A DNA stretch of 64,000 bases from Viola odorata. Lineage: Eukaryota; Streptophyta; Magnoliopsida; Malpighiales; Violaceae. A program made the position numbers and the translations under genes. Location of the stretch: assembly GCA_963691705.1 (NCBI GenBank), contig OY829546.1, positions 32,272,040 through 32,336,039 on the forward strand. Reading direction: 5' to 3'. Under the pieces are notes generated by a model. It searched no databases, was not told the origin of the DNA, and worked only from the letters and a program-made list of their open reading frames with translations. Of this stretch, positions 1-10,684 are shown piece by piece. Positions within the stretch are counted from its first letter, which is position 1, and the number at the start of each line of letters is the position of its first letter.

Positions 1-2231
1 ATCCCAATAATTGGCCTCGTGCAAGACGATAGTTCACCGTCAGGTCGTTTCATCAAGTTGTACGCTTCCAATGAAAATAGATTCACTGCACTCCCGTTAT
101 CGACAAGGGTCCTTCTTACCCCATGACTTCCAATGACGGGCGTTACAACCATCGCGTCATTATGCGGGAAGAGGATGCCTTTTTCATCTTCCTCTGAGAA
201 AGACAATATCATCCTGTCTAAGGCACTTATCGCCTCGATTTTTGTTTGCGCGCTCTCCCGTTTGCGCTTTTCTCCAGGGTTGGGCGTTTACGGCATAATT
301 TCCTCGCAATAAGGTGCTCCTCCCGCAATGATATTTATCATGGGCATTTGGTCGCTATCGATAGCGAGCGCTTCTCTATTTGGTCCGAGGGGAACTGCGT
401 TAGCTCATGTGGCGCGCGAGGGCGCTTGCCCGTGATCAGTTGTATTTCCAGTTGGGTTGTTTCTAGCCCCTTCCCTTGCCTTAGTGGCAAATTCTCCTAG
501 GTAGCCCTCATCGACCAATCTTTCTATGGCCAATTTTAGTTCTCTGCATACATCGGTCGAATGTCCCTTGACCTTATGGAATTTGCAGTATGCGTTTTCT
601 CTTCCTCCCATGATTACTCCTGGTTTCACGGGAGCTGGGTAGCGGATGGGCAAATTTCTCTGTTGGACTATTGCTAAGATCTCCGCCCTCGGGAGTATGA
701 GAGATGGGAGGTCAGGATCATATATCCGGCCTTTTGGCGGGTCCGTTTGCTTCCGAGTGGGGGATCCTCCAGGTCTTCCTTTTGAGAAATTGCCTCTCTG
801 CTGGTTAGAGGTCTTAGTATTATGTTCTTTCCACTGCCCGGGATCCTCGGTGCGTTTAGCGTCTGGGGCGTTGCTGTTCAAGACGTTAGGGGCCACATAT
901 GGGTCCGCCGGCATGCCTCAGATCCAATCTCTATTTTCCTCCTCTTCCATTCTCGCATAGTTATGCGCTTTCAGCCTCAACGCATCCAGGGTGATTGGGG
1001 GGTCCACCGTTAGCGTATCTTTCAATTTACTGTATCGACAATTGCGTTTCAGGGCCTCAATCGCGAAATCGATAGTGACCCCTGGCGTTAGGGACATTTC
1101 AAGATCAAATTGACCTAAAAAATCGTTCAACGATTCCTGTGGTTTTCGATGGATATCGAACAGCGCAGCTGCTGACTTTCTGATAGGAATAGCCGTGCTA
1201 AACCGACTTTTGAATTTTTCTTCCAGCTGAGAAAAACTATCGATAGACCCGATGGGAAGCCCCTCGAACCATAGACGTGCCACTCCTGACAGCGTCATTA
1301 CGAAGATTTGGCACAATGCCACATCACTGCGCATTTGGAATTGCACGAAATCCTTCACCTTATTGAGGTGAGAAATGGGATCTTTCGTGCCATCCTATGA
1401 CTCTGCTGGGAGTTTCACATGTCGATGGACTCTGTGGTGCCTGACACGGTAACTGAACGGATGACCCACGTTAGCATCAGGGATCCTGCGAGGCTGACGC
1501 TGATGTGGGATTTCAGCGTCATATCTGGGATTTTGTGGGTCATATTCCTGATGTCTCCTAGGAGAACGGCTGCGGCTCCTTGGAGTTCGAGCTCGTCGAC
1601 TTCTGCTGCTAGATCTCTCGCTGTATCTAGGAGATGGATCTCTCACTATATCCCCCCGTCGATCATCCCAGGGCTCTCTATACTCGTCACGCTGGCGGAC
1701 TGCTTCGGGGATAGAGATTCCTCCCCTGTATTGTCCAGAATGGTCGGCAGGTCCGCGCGTGAATGGTGGGACATTTATGGGGGCCACAGGGAAAGGTAAG
1801 GAGGACGGGAGTGCCCTAGATTGTTGGGGCGATAAGGGTCGTTCGTTGACAATGGACGGAGTGAAAACTACTTGGGAGGACATACCAGGTCTCGAGGCAT
1901 GAGGAGTAAATCCAGCAGCCATCTCTGTCAGCTGATCCAGTTGAGCTTGGAGAGCTGCTATTGAGTTCGCGAAAGGGTTGTCCGCTTCTCCTATCATAGA
2001 TCTTCCCGCTTGGGGGGTAGGATGGCTGGTTCCTGCTATATGGGAGAAGGGAGAGCAAATCTGGAATGTAACTTCTTCCGAACTTGACCCAGGAGGAAGA
2101 TCTAATTCTCCTGTAGTGACGTCCTGCCCTGGAGTGGGGGCATCAGAGGTAGCGAAGAGAAACAAGCGTCTGCGGGTGTTGTATGGGATGTTGGAAGTTC
2201 GGGACAGCGCCGGATCTGACTCTGAGGCCAT
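1..2231 (-). pseudogene. gag-protease of G1, interrupted by in-frame stops
   Basis: One minus-strand reading frame runs from the ATG at 2231 to the window edge. It is broken by nonsense codons at 1395-1397 (TAG), 918-920 (TGA), 405-407 (TGA) and 288-290 (TAA), with no frameshift seen. The N-terminal part (1398-2231) is low-complexity and Arg/Ser-rich. The middle (about 920-1390) is a retrotransposon gag capsid domain (motif DFVQFQMRSD, then WFEGLP and FLGQFDLEMS). A zinc-knuckle-like CX2HX4HX4C (CKFHKVKGHSTDVC) lies near 550-595. Below about 240 is an aspartic protease with active-site motif LVDNGSAVN. Gag would form particles and the protease would process the polyprotein. Two of the stops could derive from CGA by C-to-T change. 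Confidence 0.85.
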
Positions 2232-2295
2232 AATCCTTCTAGCTTCGGGGAGGAGGAGCTTGGTTATTAAGGATGCTCACTTAATAGAACCAAAA

Positions 2296-2316
2296 CTCTC
2301 AACGAAAGCACCAATT
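2296..2316 (-). promoter_or_regulatory. Putative primer-binding site of G1
   Basis: Directly inside the LTR end, the minus strand reads AATTGGTGCTTTCGTTGAGA. The same sequence with one change follows the LTR of the second G1 copy (41613-41633). Its position fits a tRNA primer-binding site for minus-strand DNA synthesis. I did not assign the tRNA. Confidence 0.6.
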
Positions 2317-2888
2317 TGATAATAATTTGTCTTCTGCCGAAGGATATATGGCGGAGCAGCTCCTCCCAGGTCAGTGTGCGCGACGGTCCACGGTAACTGC
2401 AATGCGCCGGAGGGGGTCTCCGGCGGAAACACTCCGATGCTTAAGTCAGTATGTGTACTGAATTTGGCAGAGTTTTTGCCAGTAAAGTATGCTTACCTGC
2501 CTCCTTTGTGGGGGAGGTATTTATAGAAGAAAGGGGCGTTCCCGCCCATGTAAACGAGTATGTAGCTATCGCTAGCGTTAGGGTCTGTGGTTCGCCCTTT
2601 ATCGTGATACGCTACCTTGGCAGTAGGTGTGTAGGTAGGTATTGCCGCGGTAGGATACTGGCCGGAGCGTTAACCCTGACGCGTGGTTTCCTCTGGGGGT
2701 GAGATAACTCCTTGAGCTATCCACGAGGTCCGTGAGAGGAGCCGGTAGGGCATCGTTAGCCCTCGTGGCATTAGCCTTTGGGGAAGGTAGCAATCTTGTC
2801 CCTATCGTGGTGGTGCGAAATAGTAGCTATGTCTCTTCTCACCGGGTGATAGACGAAAATACCCTTTCTTTTAGGTGAATTATTATCA
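2317..2888 (-). repeat. 5' LTR of G1 copy 1
   Basis: The 572-bp LTR is bounded by the inverted termini TGATAATA and TATTATCA. A TATA box on the minus strand lies at 2518-2525 (plus strand TATTTATA). It aligns with the LTR at 41634-42212 at both ends, over the TATA region and over the block containing CACTCCGATGCTTAAGTCAG. It would supply promoter and polyadenylation signals. Confidence 0.85.
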
Positions 2889-3094
2889 CATACCTTAGCA
2901 TATCATGTGTCTTACCCTTGAAGCGCAAGAGATGGCGACTAAGGAAGCATGAGAGATGGCGAGTATGCTTTGAGCATATAATGGTGTGAATCCTCACACA
3001 TACCTTAGCACATCATGTGTCTTACCCTTGAAGCGCAAGAGATGGCGACTAAGGAAGCATGAGAGATGGCGAGTATGCTTTGAGCATATAATGG
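2887..3094 (+). repeat. Direct duplication of a ~98-bp segment
   Basis: The segment starting CACATACCTTAGCA occurs at 2887-2984 and again at 2997-3094 (period 110 bp), nearly identical. It is probably part of the 3' internal end of the element whose LTR begins at 3162. The first copy touches the end of the G1 LTR. Confidence 0.8.
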
Positions 3095-3161
3095 GGAAGC
3101 TTTCCTGGATAGATTATGCTGAGCAAGATTCGAGGACGAATCTTTCTGAAGAGGGAGGGAA
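3095..3161 (+). mobile_element. 3' internal remnant and polypurine tract of a second gypsy element
   Basis: The segment contains ATTCGAGGACGAATCTTTCT followed by the purine run GAGGGAGGGAA directly before the LTR at 3162. The ATTCGAGGACGAA motif before a polypurine tract is common at the 3' end of plant Ty3/gypsy (chromovirus-like) elements. No intact coding sequence remains, and upstream parts lie beyond the G1 insertion or are lost. Confidence 0.65.
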
Positions 3162-4244
3162 TGATACGATCCCAAGATGTATCACGCGACTACATGGACA
3201 AAAGCGTCAAGACATGATGGATGGAGTCCGATCAGAGGTCCGAAAGACTTGATGGAAACCTCTATGTGTTATGTTTATTGTGTCCAAGTTTCAGAGCATT
3301 CAGACAAGTAGATCTCAAGGAGATTCGAGATGACAATCTCGCACACAACAGTTCTAGGCGCAGACACAGCAGGCAACTTCGTCAGAACGTATCCGGCTCT
3401 GTACAGGTCCAAATCGTGCGATCGACCACGCGTTGGAAACTTTAAGATGTTAGCTTTCATTTGGGACAAGATTCAGCTTATTTAGCCCAGTGGTGTAAAA
3501 GTTATGTAAGTCTACATTATGGTGCGCAGTTTGTCCGCGAGACAATATACGACTTGACGTTCGGCCCAAACCTTGGCCCGATGATGGAGAACTCGACATG
3601 AGCTGTTGGAATGTATTTAATTATATTTATATTTACTTTAAATTAATTTCCTTAGTTAATTAGTTAAATAATGGCAACAACTTCTGTTTCCATTTATTTA
3701 ACTAATTAGTTAATTAGTTTCCTTAATTAATTAGTTAAATAAATGGCAGCAACCTTTGTTTCCATTTATTTAATTAATTAGTTAATCAGTTTATTTAAAT
3801 TAGTTAATTAAGTTAATTTCCTTAATTAGAACTCCTACTTCTATTCCTATTAGGGTTTGCTTGTAAACTCTTTATAAGCAGCCGTTTAGTTCCATTATTG
3901 AGTTGGCTGTTATTTTGATAAAATTGAGACTTCTCTCTTCAAATCTCTACCCCTTGTTCATGTGATTGAACCTTGTTCCTTCTCCAGTCCGCAATACTCG
4001 AGTAGTCAACAAGTAAAACCCGAAATTGTACCCTACTTCTCGTCTGCCCTAGGTTGATATCCACAAGGGATATAGGCTTAGTGATTCGACAAGGACCCTC
4101 TCTTGTTCGGACTTAGGTTGGTTGTTGCTTAGCGTTCAGCAGGCTTACGTTGTCTAAGTGAGTTATCTTCTTCCGCATTGAAATCCGTCTTTGAACAATG
4201 ATCAGATTTGGTGCTACGCATCCTAAGCAACTAGGATCGTATCA
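3162..4244 (+). repeat. 3' LTR (1083 bp) of a second gypsy element
   Basis: The LTR is bounded by perfect 11-bp inverted termini TGATACGATCC and GGATCGTATCA and preceded by a polypurine tract, so it is a plus-oriented 3' LTR. A TATA-like TTATAAG lies at 3872-3878. An A/T-rich stretch at 3640-3800 holds two ~70-bp tandem units, each an inverted repeat with TTAATTAGTTAAATA-type arms. It ends directly against hAT-derived sequence at 4245, perhaps within a hAT intron, since the minus strand reads GTATGTTATA at about 4308. Confidence 0.8.
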
Positions 4245-4293
4245 CATATTTAAACAAAACTAAACCAAATTAAAGCATACATTTGAAATAAAT

Positions 4294-6001
4294 TTATATA
4301 TAACATACCATTAATCTAGTAGTAGTATGTCTAAGAAGGACTTCCATTGCTTGAGACATTGAAGTGGATGAGGAAGGATGATCAATTGATGAGGAAGTCG
4401 ATGCACCTTGAGATGAACTTGTAGGTTGTGTAGCATACTCCATGAAAAGTAGTACCAACTTTTCCTTTAGAGCACCACTCAACAAAAGTAAATTTGTATC
4501 GGGGATCTAAAATGACTGCAAAAGCTAAAATCTCGCTAAAATTCCCCCAATACTTGTTAAATTTTGCATACATAGGTGCTGCCATGGTCCTCATAAACTC
4601 ATCATCACTACTCATTGCTTCTGTCAAAGTCATATAAGCATCAAATACAGCCGGGAAGTACAGATTTGCAGTTGGATATTTAGTTCCCGAGAAAAGAACA
4701 GTCATATCATAAAAGACACCCAGGAACTTAGATACCTTCTCTACAATATCCCATTCAATTCTTGATGGACAACAAAATGTGAAATTTGTATCAATCAACG
4801 CTAAAGTTGTCAAAGCCCGACGGTAGTAAAGAGCACTCTCAAGCATGAGATAGGTTGAATTCCACCTAGTTGGAACATCTTGACTCAAACTTCTTTTACC
4901 ATCAATTGAACAATCAGCAACACATTCTAAAAAAAAAATCTTCCTAGCTTGAGATCCTTTCACATACTTGACACTTTCTCTAACTTTCTTTACAGCATGA
5001 TCAACTACTTTTTCTTTCAAACTATCTTGAACATAAAAATTAATTATATGTGCACAACATCGAATGTGAACATAATCTTCATTACCAAACACCACTCCTC
5101 TATTCCTCAATTTTTCAATTAACAAATCAATACATGAGTCATTAGAAGTAGCATTATCCAAAGTCATTGCCATAACTCTTTTGTCTACCCCTCAAGCAGT
5201 CAAACATGATAAGAGTTTTTGAGATAAACATACACCATTGTGAGGAGGTGGCATATAACTAAAGTTTAAAAGTCTCTTATGAATCTTCCACTCTCTATCA
5301 ATAAAATGGGCAGTCAAAGTAATATATCCTTCGGTTGTAATAGAGGTCCAACAGTCAGAAGTAAAGCTAATCTTACCCGGTGCTAGTTGCAACATGGCTA
5401 AAATTTTACTCTTCTCCCTCTTATACATTTTAACCACATCAGTTCTATATGTATTTCTAGAACAAACACTAAAATCTTACCCCCGGACATAACGAAAAAG
5501 GGTTCTTACACCCTCCCACTCAGTAAATTGAAAGGGAAGATTATGCTTGATAACACATTGTGCCAACAACTCTATAAAAATAGCACTATCAAAATCAGGC
5601 CTAACGAGATGACTCAATTGTGCATATGGTCATACTATTTGAGACTGACCTGATTCGTGTTGACCAATTTGTTGACAAACTCGATGATGCTTTTTCATGC
5701 CGTTAGTTCCATTAGTAGACTTGTACTCGTACCTTGATCCACACTTGCATTTCGACTAGCTACGACTGTCACTTTCAGTAGGCGACACAAAATCAAAAAA
5801 TTGCCACCACTTTGAGGTGCGAGTTTTCTTCCTTTTATTGCTTGCTGCAGTTGTTGTAGTTGTACTTGCATTTGGACAATCATTGTTTTCTTCTTCATCT
5901 GTAGGTGGAACACCATCTATTCGGGTATCTTCTATGTCATCCCTTTCCTCCTCTATTAGTATATTGGCCTCATTAGCTTCCAAGTCACTGTTAGTTTCCA
6001 T
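4294..6001 (-). pseudogene. hAT/BED-type transposase, degenerate (RICESLEEPER-like)
   Basis: Fragments on the minus strand line up in order. The N-terminal acidic region and start of a BED zinc finger (SKWWQFFDFV) lie at 5756-6001. The rest of the BED finger (CKCG..Y then GT..MKKH...C) is in another frame near 5660-5750. Next come SDCWTSITTEGYITLTAHFI (5192-5437) and the catalytic-core part with LDNATSNDS, RCCAHI, DVPTRWNSTYLMLE, KYWGN and LDPRYK (4382-5173). An in-frame TGA (5192-5194) and at least two frameshifts (about 5750 and about 4480) inactivate it. It would bind transposon ends through the BED finger and catalyse cut-and-paste transposition. Confidence 0.85.
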
Positions 6002-6619
6002 CTACATTCGGAAAAAAAAATTGTATATTAGTAACACATCATAGGCAACAAACAAAACCAAGTCAGTGACTACACTAATTATACAATCAACAACAAAATG
6101 CAGGAAAATACTCACGATAAGATAACCTAGACATGAAGAAAGCATTCACAACAAGCTAATAATTCATATATAGATCAGCATACCACTATCTTTTAGAATT
6201 GTTGGGTTTCGATGATAAGAACCAGCTTCAGCCTCCAAATTGGGACCAGTTTCCGCAAAATAACTTCAAAAATCAAAACTTTCCCTAAAATCTCAAATGG
6301 GTTCTTCCCTTCTAAGCACACAAGGACTATAATAAACCCGCAGAGACACAAAATGATGACAAATTCGTATACCTCCCCAAATTAGGATTTATTAATGCTA
6401 GTTCGGGAAAACACAAATCCCAAATCGGTAGAGAACAAACAAACAAAAAAACAATATAGCTTTTGTTTGACCAAAGATTGCAAACAAGAAATGTTGTTTG
6501 CGGAAAAAAAAAGGAAAAGAAAAGGCAAGATTTTTTTGCAGGGGAGAAAAACTTATCTGGGAAAAAAAAATAGTAATCTAGGTTTTTATTTACTTACGGT
6601 TAGTGACAGCTTCGGATTG

Positions 6620-6772
6620 GCGATGAGAGGCAGCAGCGGCGTAGTGGTCCTAGTGGAAGTGAAACCGGCGTCAATCCTGCTATGAGAGGCGGCGGCGTGG
6701 TGGTGGAAGGGAAACCAGCGTCAATCCGGCGATGAGAGGCGGCAGCGACGTGGTGGAAGTGAAACCGGCGTC
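6620..6772. repeat. GC-rich minisatellite, three ~50-59 bp units
   Basis: Three degenerate units each begin near a GATGAGAGGCGGC-type motif (about 6620, 6679, 6728) and end with GTGAAACCGGCGTC or a close variant. It lies in the 5' flank of the hAT transposase. Retrotransposon A inserted at the end of the third unit, with adjacent bases GCGTC. Confidence 0.75.
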
Positions 6773-7455
6773 TGTTGATACCCGAATTTTGACGCCATTT
6801 TTATTTAATTTTAGCATTTCTGTTATTTAGTTAATTTACAGTCATTTTCAGTTGATTTAATGTCGCTAGCATTCTTAGGTGTTTCGTTGCATTTTAGCAT
6901 CATCGTTAGCATCGTCAGCTTTCGAAGTCGCATTTTTAATTTTTCGTCAAGTATTTTCATTATTATTATCATTATTATTTTTAGCTTAAAAATCACATTT
7001 TTAATTATCCGGCAGTCGTTTCTTAAATTATTCTTCGTTTTAGGTCATCACACGAATTTTAGGATTTTTTATATTTTCGCACATTTTTTAGTATTTTTAT
7101 TTTTTATTATTATTTTCGTTCGAGCTTTTATTGGACCCGAGTAAGTTCGCTCGGACAATAGCTCGACTTTAAAATGTTTTCCATCAACTAGTTGCTAGAT
7201 TTTTTTCCGGTCGCAACGGTCTACAGCGTTTCGTGTAATTTTCGGTGTAACGCTTTATTTTTTTCGTTCCCGCGTTTCGCGCCTTTGAACACTAAAATAA
7301 ACGCGTTAAACGAGAAGTTCTCATCGTTCGCTGTAGACGGTTAAAACCGTTGTATTTTTTCTACGCGCCGGTACCTTCGGCTCGAAAAGTCGGAACGTTT
7401 GCTCGACGGATCCGGCTCGAGGCTATTTAAATCAGATGAAAGGCCATTTGATCAT

Positions 7456-7501
7456 GGCCATTGATCTGGTCAACCAAGGAAAGTCAACCAGATCAATGGC
7501 C
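7456..7501. promoter_or_regulatory. Perfect 15-bp inverted repeat upstream of LTR TATA box
   Basis: The arms GGCCATTGATCTGGT (7456-7470) and ACCAGATCAATGGCC (7487-7501) are separated by 16 nt and lie about 200 bp before the TATA box. The hairpin recurs in every array unit, and a related hairpin lies in the LTR of element B (61588-61632). It may be a regulatory or protein-binding site. Confidence 0.7.
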
Positions 7502-7698
7502 CTTGATTTATTGTGCATAATGCACATGCACAGTGCAAGGAAATTCTCAGCCACGAGCCCGCGCCCGAGCCACCTGCTCTCCTTCTCAGCCACGTCTTCG
7601 TCCGAGCCCCTAGCCGTAGCTCCCTAGCTCCGCCATCATCACGCCTCCAGCTCCTCCACGCGCAGCCCGCGTCCGGCCACCACGCGGCTCCCTTCGGC

Positions 7699-7852
7699 TA
7701 TAAATAGCCGTCACCATTTCCCTTCGCGGAGGGCCGAAATTTTACAAAAAAAAAACAACACTCTCCCTCTCCATTTTCCTGGACCAATTCACGCACCCTC
7801 AAGCCTCACTCCCGTTCGTCCGTCCGCTCGCGGCAGCAACGGCATTGTAAGT
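7699..7852 (+). promoter_or_regulatory. LTR core promoter and downstream splice donor
   Basis: TATAAATA (7699-7706) lies within CGGCTAT-AA-ATAGCCG, itself a near-palindrome. About 140 bp downstream, ATT|GTAAGTTT (GT at 7847) matches the plant 5' splice-site consensus and is followed by a CT-rich microsatellite. Transcription would start about 30 bp after the TATA box, so the donor would end a short first exon. Matching TATA boxes in the array are at 26866, 29166, 31466, 33761, 36056, 38356 and 40656. Confidence 0.72.
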
Positions 7853-8249
7853 TTCTCTCTCTCTCTCTCACTTACGGTTTCTCTCTCTAAATTCCGTTCT
7901 TGCTTTAGATGATTACTTAACTGCTCAAATGTGTTCTAATTGCTTGAGTGTTGAGTTAATTTCATTACGCTAGCATCAATTAAATCGTTTAAATGCTTGA
8001 AATATTTATTTGCTAATTAAACGGATTAATGCACGGTAGTGTTCTTGTTGCAATTGCCACTGTTTTCGTGGCTGGTTTCCTGCTGTGATTGGTTGGTTGC
8101 ATTGGTGGAGGGCACAGGCTCCTTTTGGGCCAAGAACCAGGCGATTTGGCCGCCTGGTTCATCACCTCCGTCGCCGGCAGTGGCTACGGCGACGTGAGGA
8201 GGAAGATGATGCCACGGGCCACTCGGCCCTTCGTGCGAAATAAAGGAAA

Positions 8250-8313
8250 GGTGATGGGCTTGGCCCATCACCATTTAAATGAATTCCCTTGGGCCAGGAA
8301 CTGTTCCTGGCCC
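8250..8313. repeat. Two adjacent perfect palindromes
   Basis: GGTGATGGGC / GCCCATCACC (8250-8259, 8263-8272; 3-nt loop) is followed by GGGCCAGGAAC / GTTCCTGGCCC (8291-8301, 8303-8313; 1-nt loop). Both recur in array units 1, 2, 5 and 6; units 3 and 4 have a mismatch in the second. Array unit 7 is broken within the first one. They carry TGGGCC/GGCCCA motifs like plant site II or TCP-bound promoter elements. Confidence 0.8.
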
Positions 8314-8622
8314 ATTTCTTCAAATTTTAAATAGGGCCCAGCCCATTCACGTTTTTCCATGCCTCCGATTCATCATTTTTTTACGTAAAATGCTCGCATG
8401 TTTCATATATTTATTTTTCACGATACATGTTATTTCTCGTATGTTTTATACATGAATTGTTTCGGTCACTTTTTTCGTGAAATATTTCGCATGCTTATTT
8501 TTTATCAAGTTGTTTCTCGAATTGTTTTATACATGAATTGCTCATTCTTTATCATAATATTTATTGTCATGTTATCTAACCTCAGTCATTTATATCTAAC
8601 TGTTTAATTTCAGTCATTTAAA

Positions 8623-9335
8623 ATACCGCCTATATGGTCGGTCGCTTCTTTAATTTTCGTAAATATTCAACTGCTTTAAATTCTCGCAAACTGCTGGAAA
8701 TCCTTCCGCAAAATATCAACTGTTTAAATTCCGCACTTTAATTCTGCAATTTACTTTCAGCAATTTAAATTCAATACCGCCTACATGGTCGGTCGCACTT
8801 ATCAACTGTTTACTTTTCCGCACTTTAATTTTCCGCAATTTACTTTCGGCAATTTAAATTCAATACCGCCTACATGGTCGGTCGCACTTATCAACTGTTT
8901 AATTTTCCGCACTTTAAATTCCAGCAATTTACTTTCAGCAATTTAAATTCAATACCGCCTACATGGTCGGTCGCATTTTAATTTTCGTAAACATTCAACT
9001 GCTTTAATTTTTCGCACACTGCTGGAAATCCTTCCGCAAATTATCAACTGTTTACTTTTCCGCACTTTACTTTTCCGCACTTTACTTTTCCGCACTTTAA
9101 ATTTCAGCAATTTACTTTCAGCAATTTAAATTCAATACCGCTTACATGGTCGGTCGCAATATCAACTGTTTATTTTCTGCAATATCAACTGCTTTAATTT
9201 TTCGCAAAACTGCTGGAAATCCTTCCGCAAATTATCAACTGTTTACTTTTCCGCACTTTACTTTCCCGCACTTTAAATTTCAGCAATTTACTTTCAGCAA
9301 TTTAAATTCAATACCGCCTACATGGTCGATCGCAA
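8623..9335 (+). repeat. Irregular LTR subrepeats around ACCGCCTACATGGTCGGTCGC
   Basis: The motif with ACCG...CGGT ends recurs at about 8623, 8773, 8870, 8956, 9136 and 9311. The copies are separated by variable blocks such as CTTTCAGCAATTTAAATTCA and ATCAACTGTTTACTTTTCCG. The 5' LTR has three copies of the TTTACTTTTCCGCAC block near 9050 where array units have one, showing local slippage. Array units end inside this zone. Confidence 0.8.
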
Positions 9336-9488
9336 TAACAACTGTTTATTTTCTGCAAATATCCAACTGTTTATTCCCTGCATTATCAACCTGTTTTATT
9401 TTCTGCAAATCATTAAACTTTTTTTTCTTCCCTGTAAATCGCCAATAGCATTTAATTTTTCTGCACTTATCAAAACAGCATTTCATTT

Positions 9489-10140
9489 TCGTATGCGTAA
9501 AATCCATCATTTTTCGCATGCAATCAACCCAGCATTTAAATTCTCGTATGCGTAAAATCCATCATTTTTCGCATGCAATCAACCCAGCATTTCATTTTCG
9601 TATGCGTAAAATCCATCATTTTTCGCATGCAATCAACCCAGTATTTCATTTTCGTATGCGTAAAATCCATCATTTTTCGCATGCAATCAACCCAGTATTT
9701 AAATTCTCGTATGCGTAAAATCAATCATTTTTCGCATGCAATCAACCCAGCATTTAAATTCTCGTATGCGTAAAATCACTTATTTTTCGCATGCAATCAA
9801 CCTAGCATTTAAATTCTCGTATGCGTAAAATCAATCATTTTTCTCATGCAATCAACCTAGCATTTAAATTCTCGTATGCGTAAAATCAATCATTTTTCGC
9901 ATGCAATCAACACAGCATTTAAATTCTCGTATGCGTAAAATCCATCATTTTCCGCATGCAATCAATGTAGCATTTAAATTCTCGTATGCGTAAAATCCAT
10001 CATTTTTCGCATGCAAATCAATTCAGCATTTAGATCTCGTATGCGTAAAATCCATCATTTTTCGCATACAATCAACTGCCATCATTTTTATCAAACTCAG
10101 CATCTCATTTTCGTATGCGTGAAATCCATCATTTCTCGTA
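9489..10140 (+). repeat. 55-bp minisatellite, about 12 units, each hairpin-forming
   Basis: CGTATGCGTAAAATCC recurs about every 55 bp from 9490 to 10112. Within each unit GTATGCGTAAAAT and ATTTTTCGCATGC are near-perfect inverted arms around a 5-nt loop. Unit-to-unit changes are few. This block is absent from the amplified array, which stops before it. Confidence 0.88.
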
Positions 10141-10684
10141 TGCAATCAACTGTCATTTAAATTTTCGCACTCATAAATTGGTTTATTTATTTCTCGAGCT
10201 ATCACTAACACTCTCGTTTTGTAGGTTAATTTCAAGCTTCGCTCGAAAGTACGCCTCACAAGTCCTTTTTATTTATTCGATGCTTTTCGCAAATATCAAC
10301 TGCATGCATATAGAACTGCTAGAATTAAAATCAACCCACATGAACAACGTGTTTAAAGAGTTGCTTAAAATGCCATGTTCATATGATTTTAAATTCTCGC
10401 TTGTATTGACTGCATGTACATGGGGACTTTCGATCCCACTTCAGTTTTTCACTTTAAAATCAATCATTTAAATTGGTACTCTGTTAGCAATCCATGTTAG
10501 GATCACGTAGTAATTAAGTTAATCATGCATGGCCCGATGATGAAAAAAGAGGGCGCTCATTCAGTCTTACGGAAAATTCAGTCCCATCACGATCATAATA
10601 AAGACTAAAGTGACAATTCCTCTGAGGGCCCCCTTTTTCAAAACGCATTTTATAAAACACCTTTTTAAACACCTCTCTCATCAA

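Larger units (their letters stand above)
1..2888 (-). mobile_element. Ty3/gypsy retrotransposon G1, copy 1 (5' part)
   Basis: On the minus strand the order is LTR (2317-2888), leader with primer-binding-type sequence, gag, then the start of an aspartic protease that runs off the left edge, so only the 5' part is visible. The order and the gag and protease motifs identify a Ty3/gypsy element. A second copy of the same family lies at 41211-42212 in the same orientation. The LTR abuts the 3' remnant of another gypsy element at 2889, so G1 probably inserted into that element. Every coding frame visible here has stops, so the copy is dead. Confidence 0.88.
4245..6772 (-). mobile_element. hAT transposon remnant 1
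   Basis: This is the minus-strand remnant of a plant hAT (Ac-like) DNA transposon. It is cut by an LTR at 4244 and by retrotransposon A at 6773, so neither terminal inverted repeat is visible in place. The transposase pseudogene covers 4294-6001. The stretch 6002-6619 is A/T-rich 5' flank without a gene, and 6620-6772 is a GC-rich minisatellite. The C-terminal dimerisation domain is missing and would lie beyond the LTR. Confidence 0.75.

Noticed and set aside
7440..7440. Element A as an intact autonomous retrotransposon
   Set aside because: ORF1 frameshift, stops at 17280 and 20458, and frame breaks near 21166 and 21820 disable it.
9489..10140. Regular ~55-bp repeats that look like a CRISPR array
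   Set aside because: Repeats are contiguous with no unique spacers, lie inside a plant LTR, and no cas genes exist here.
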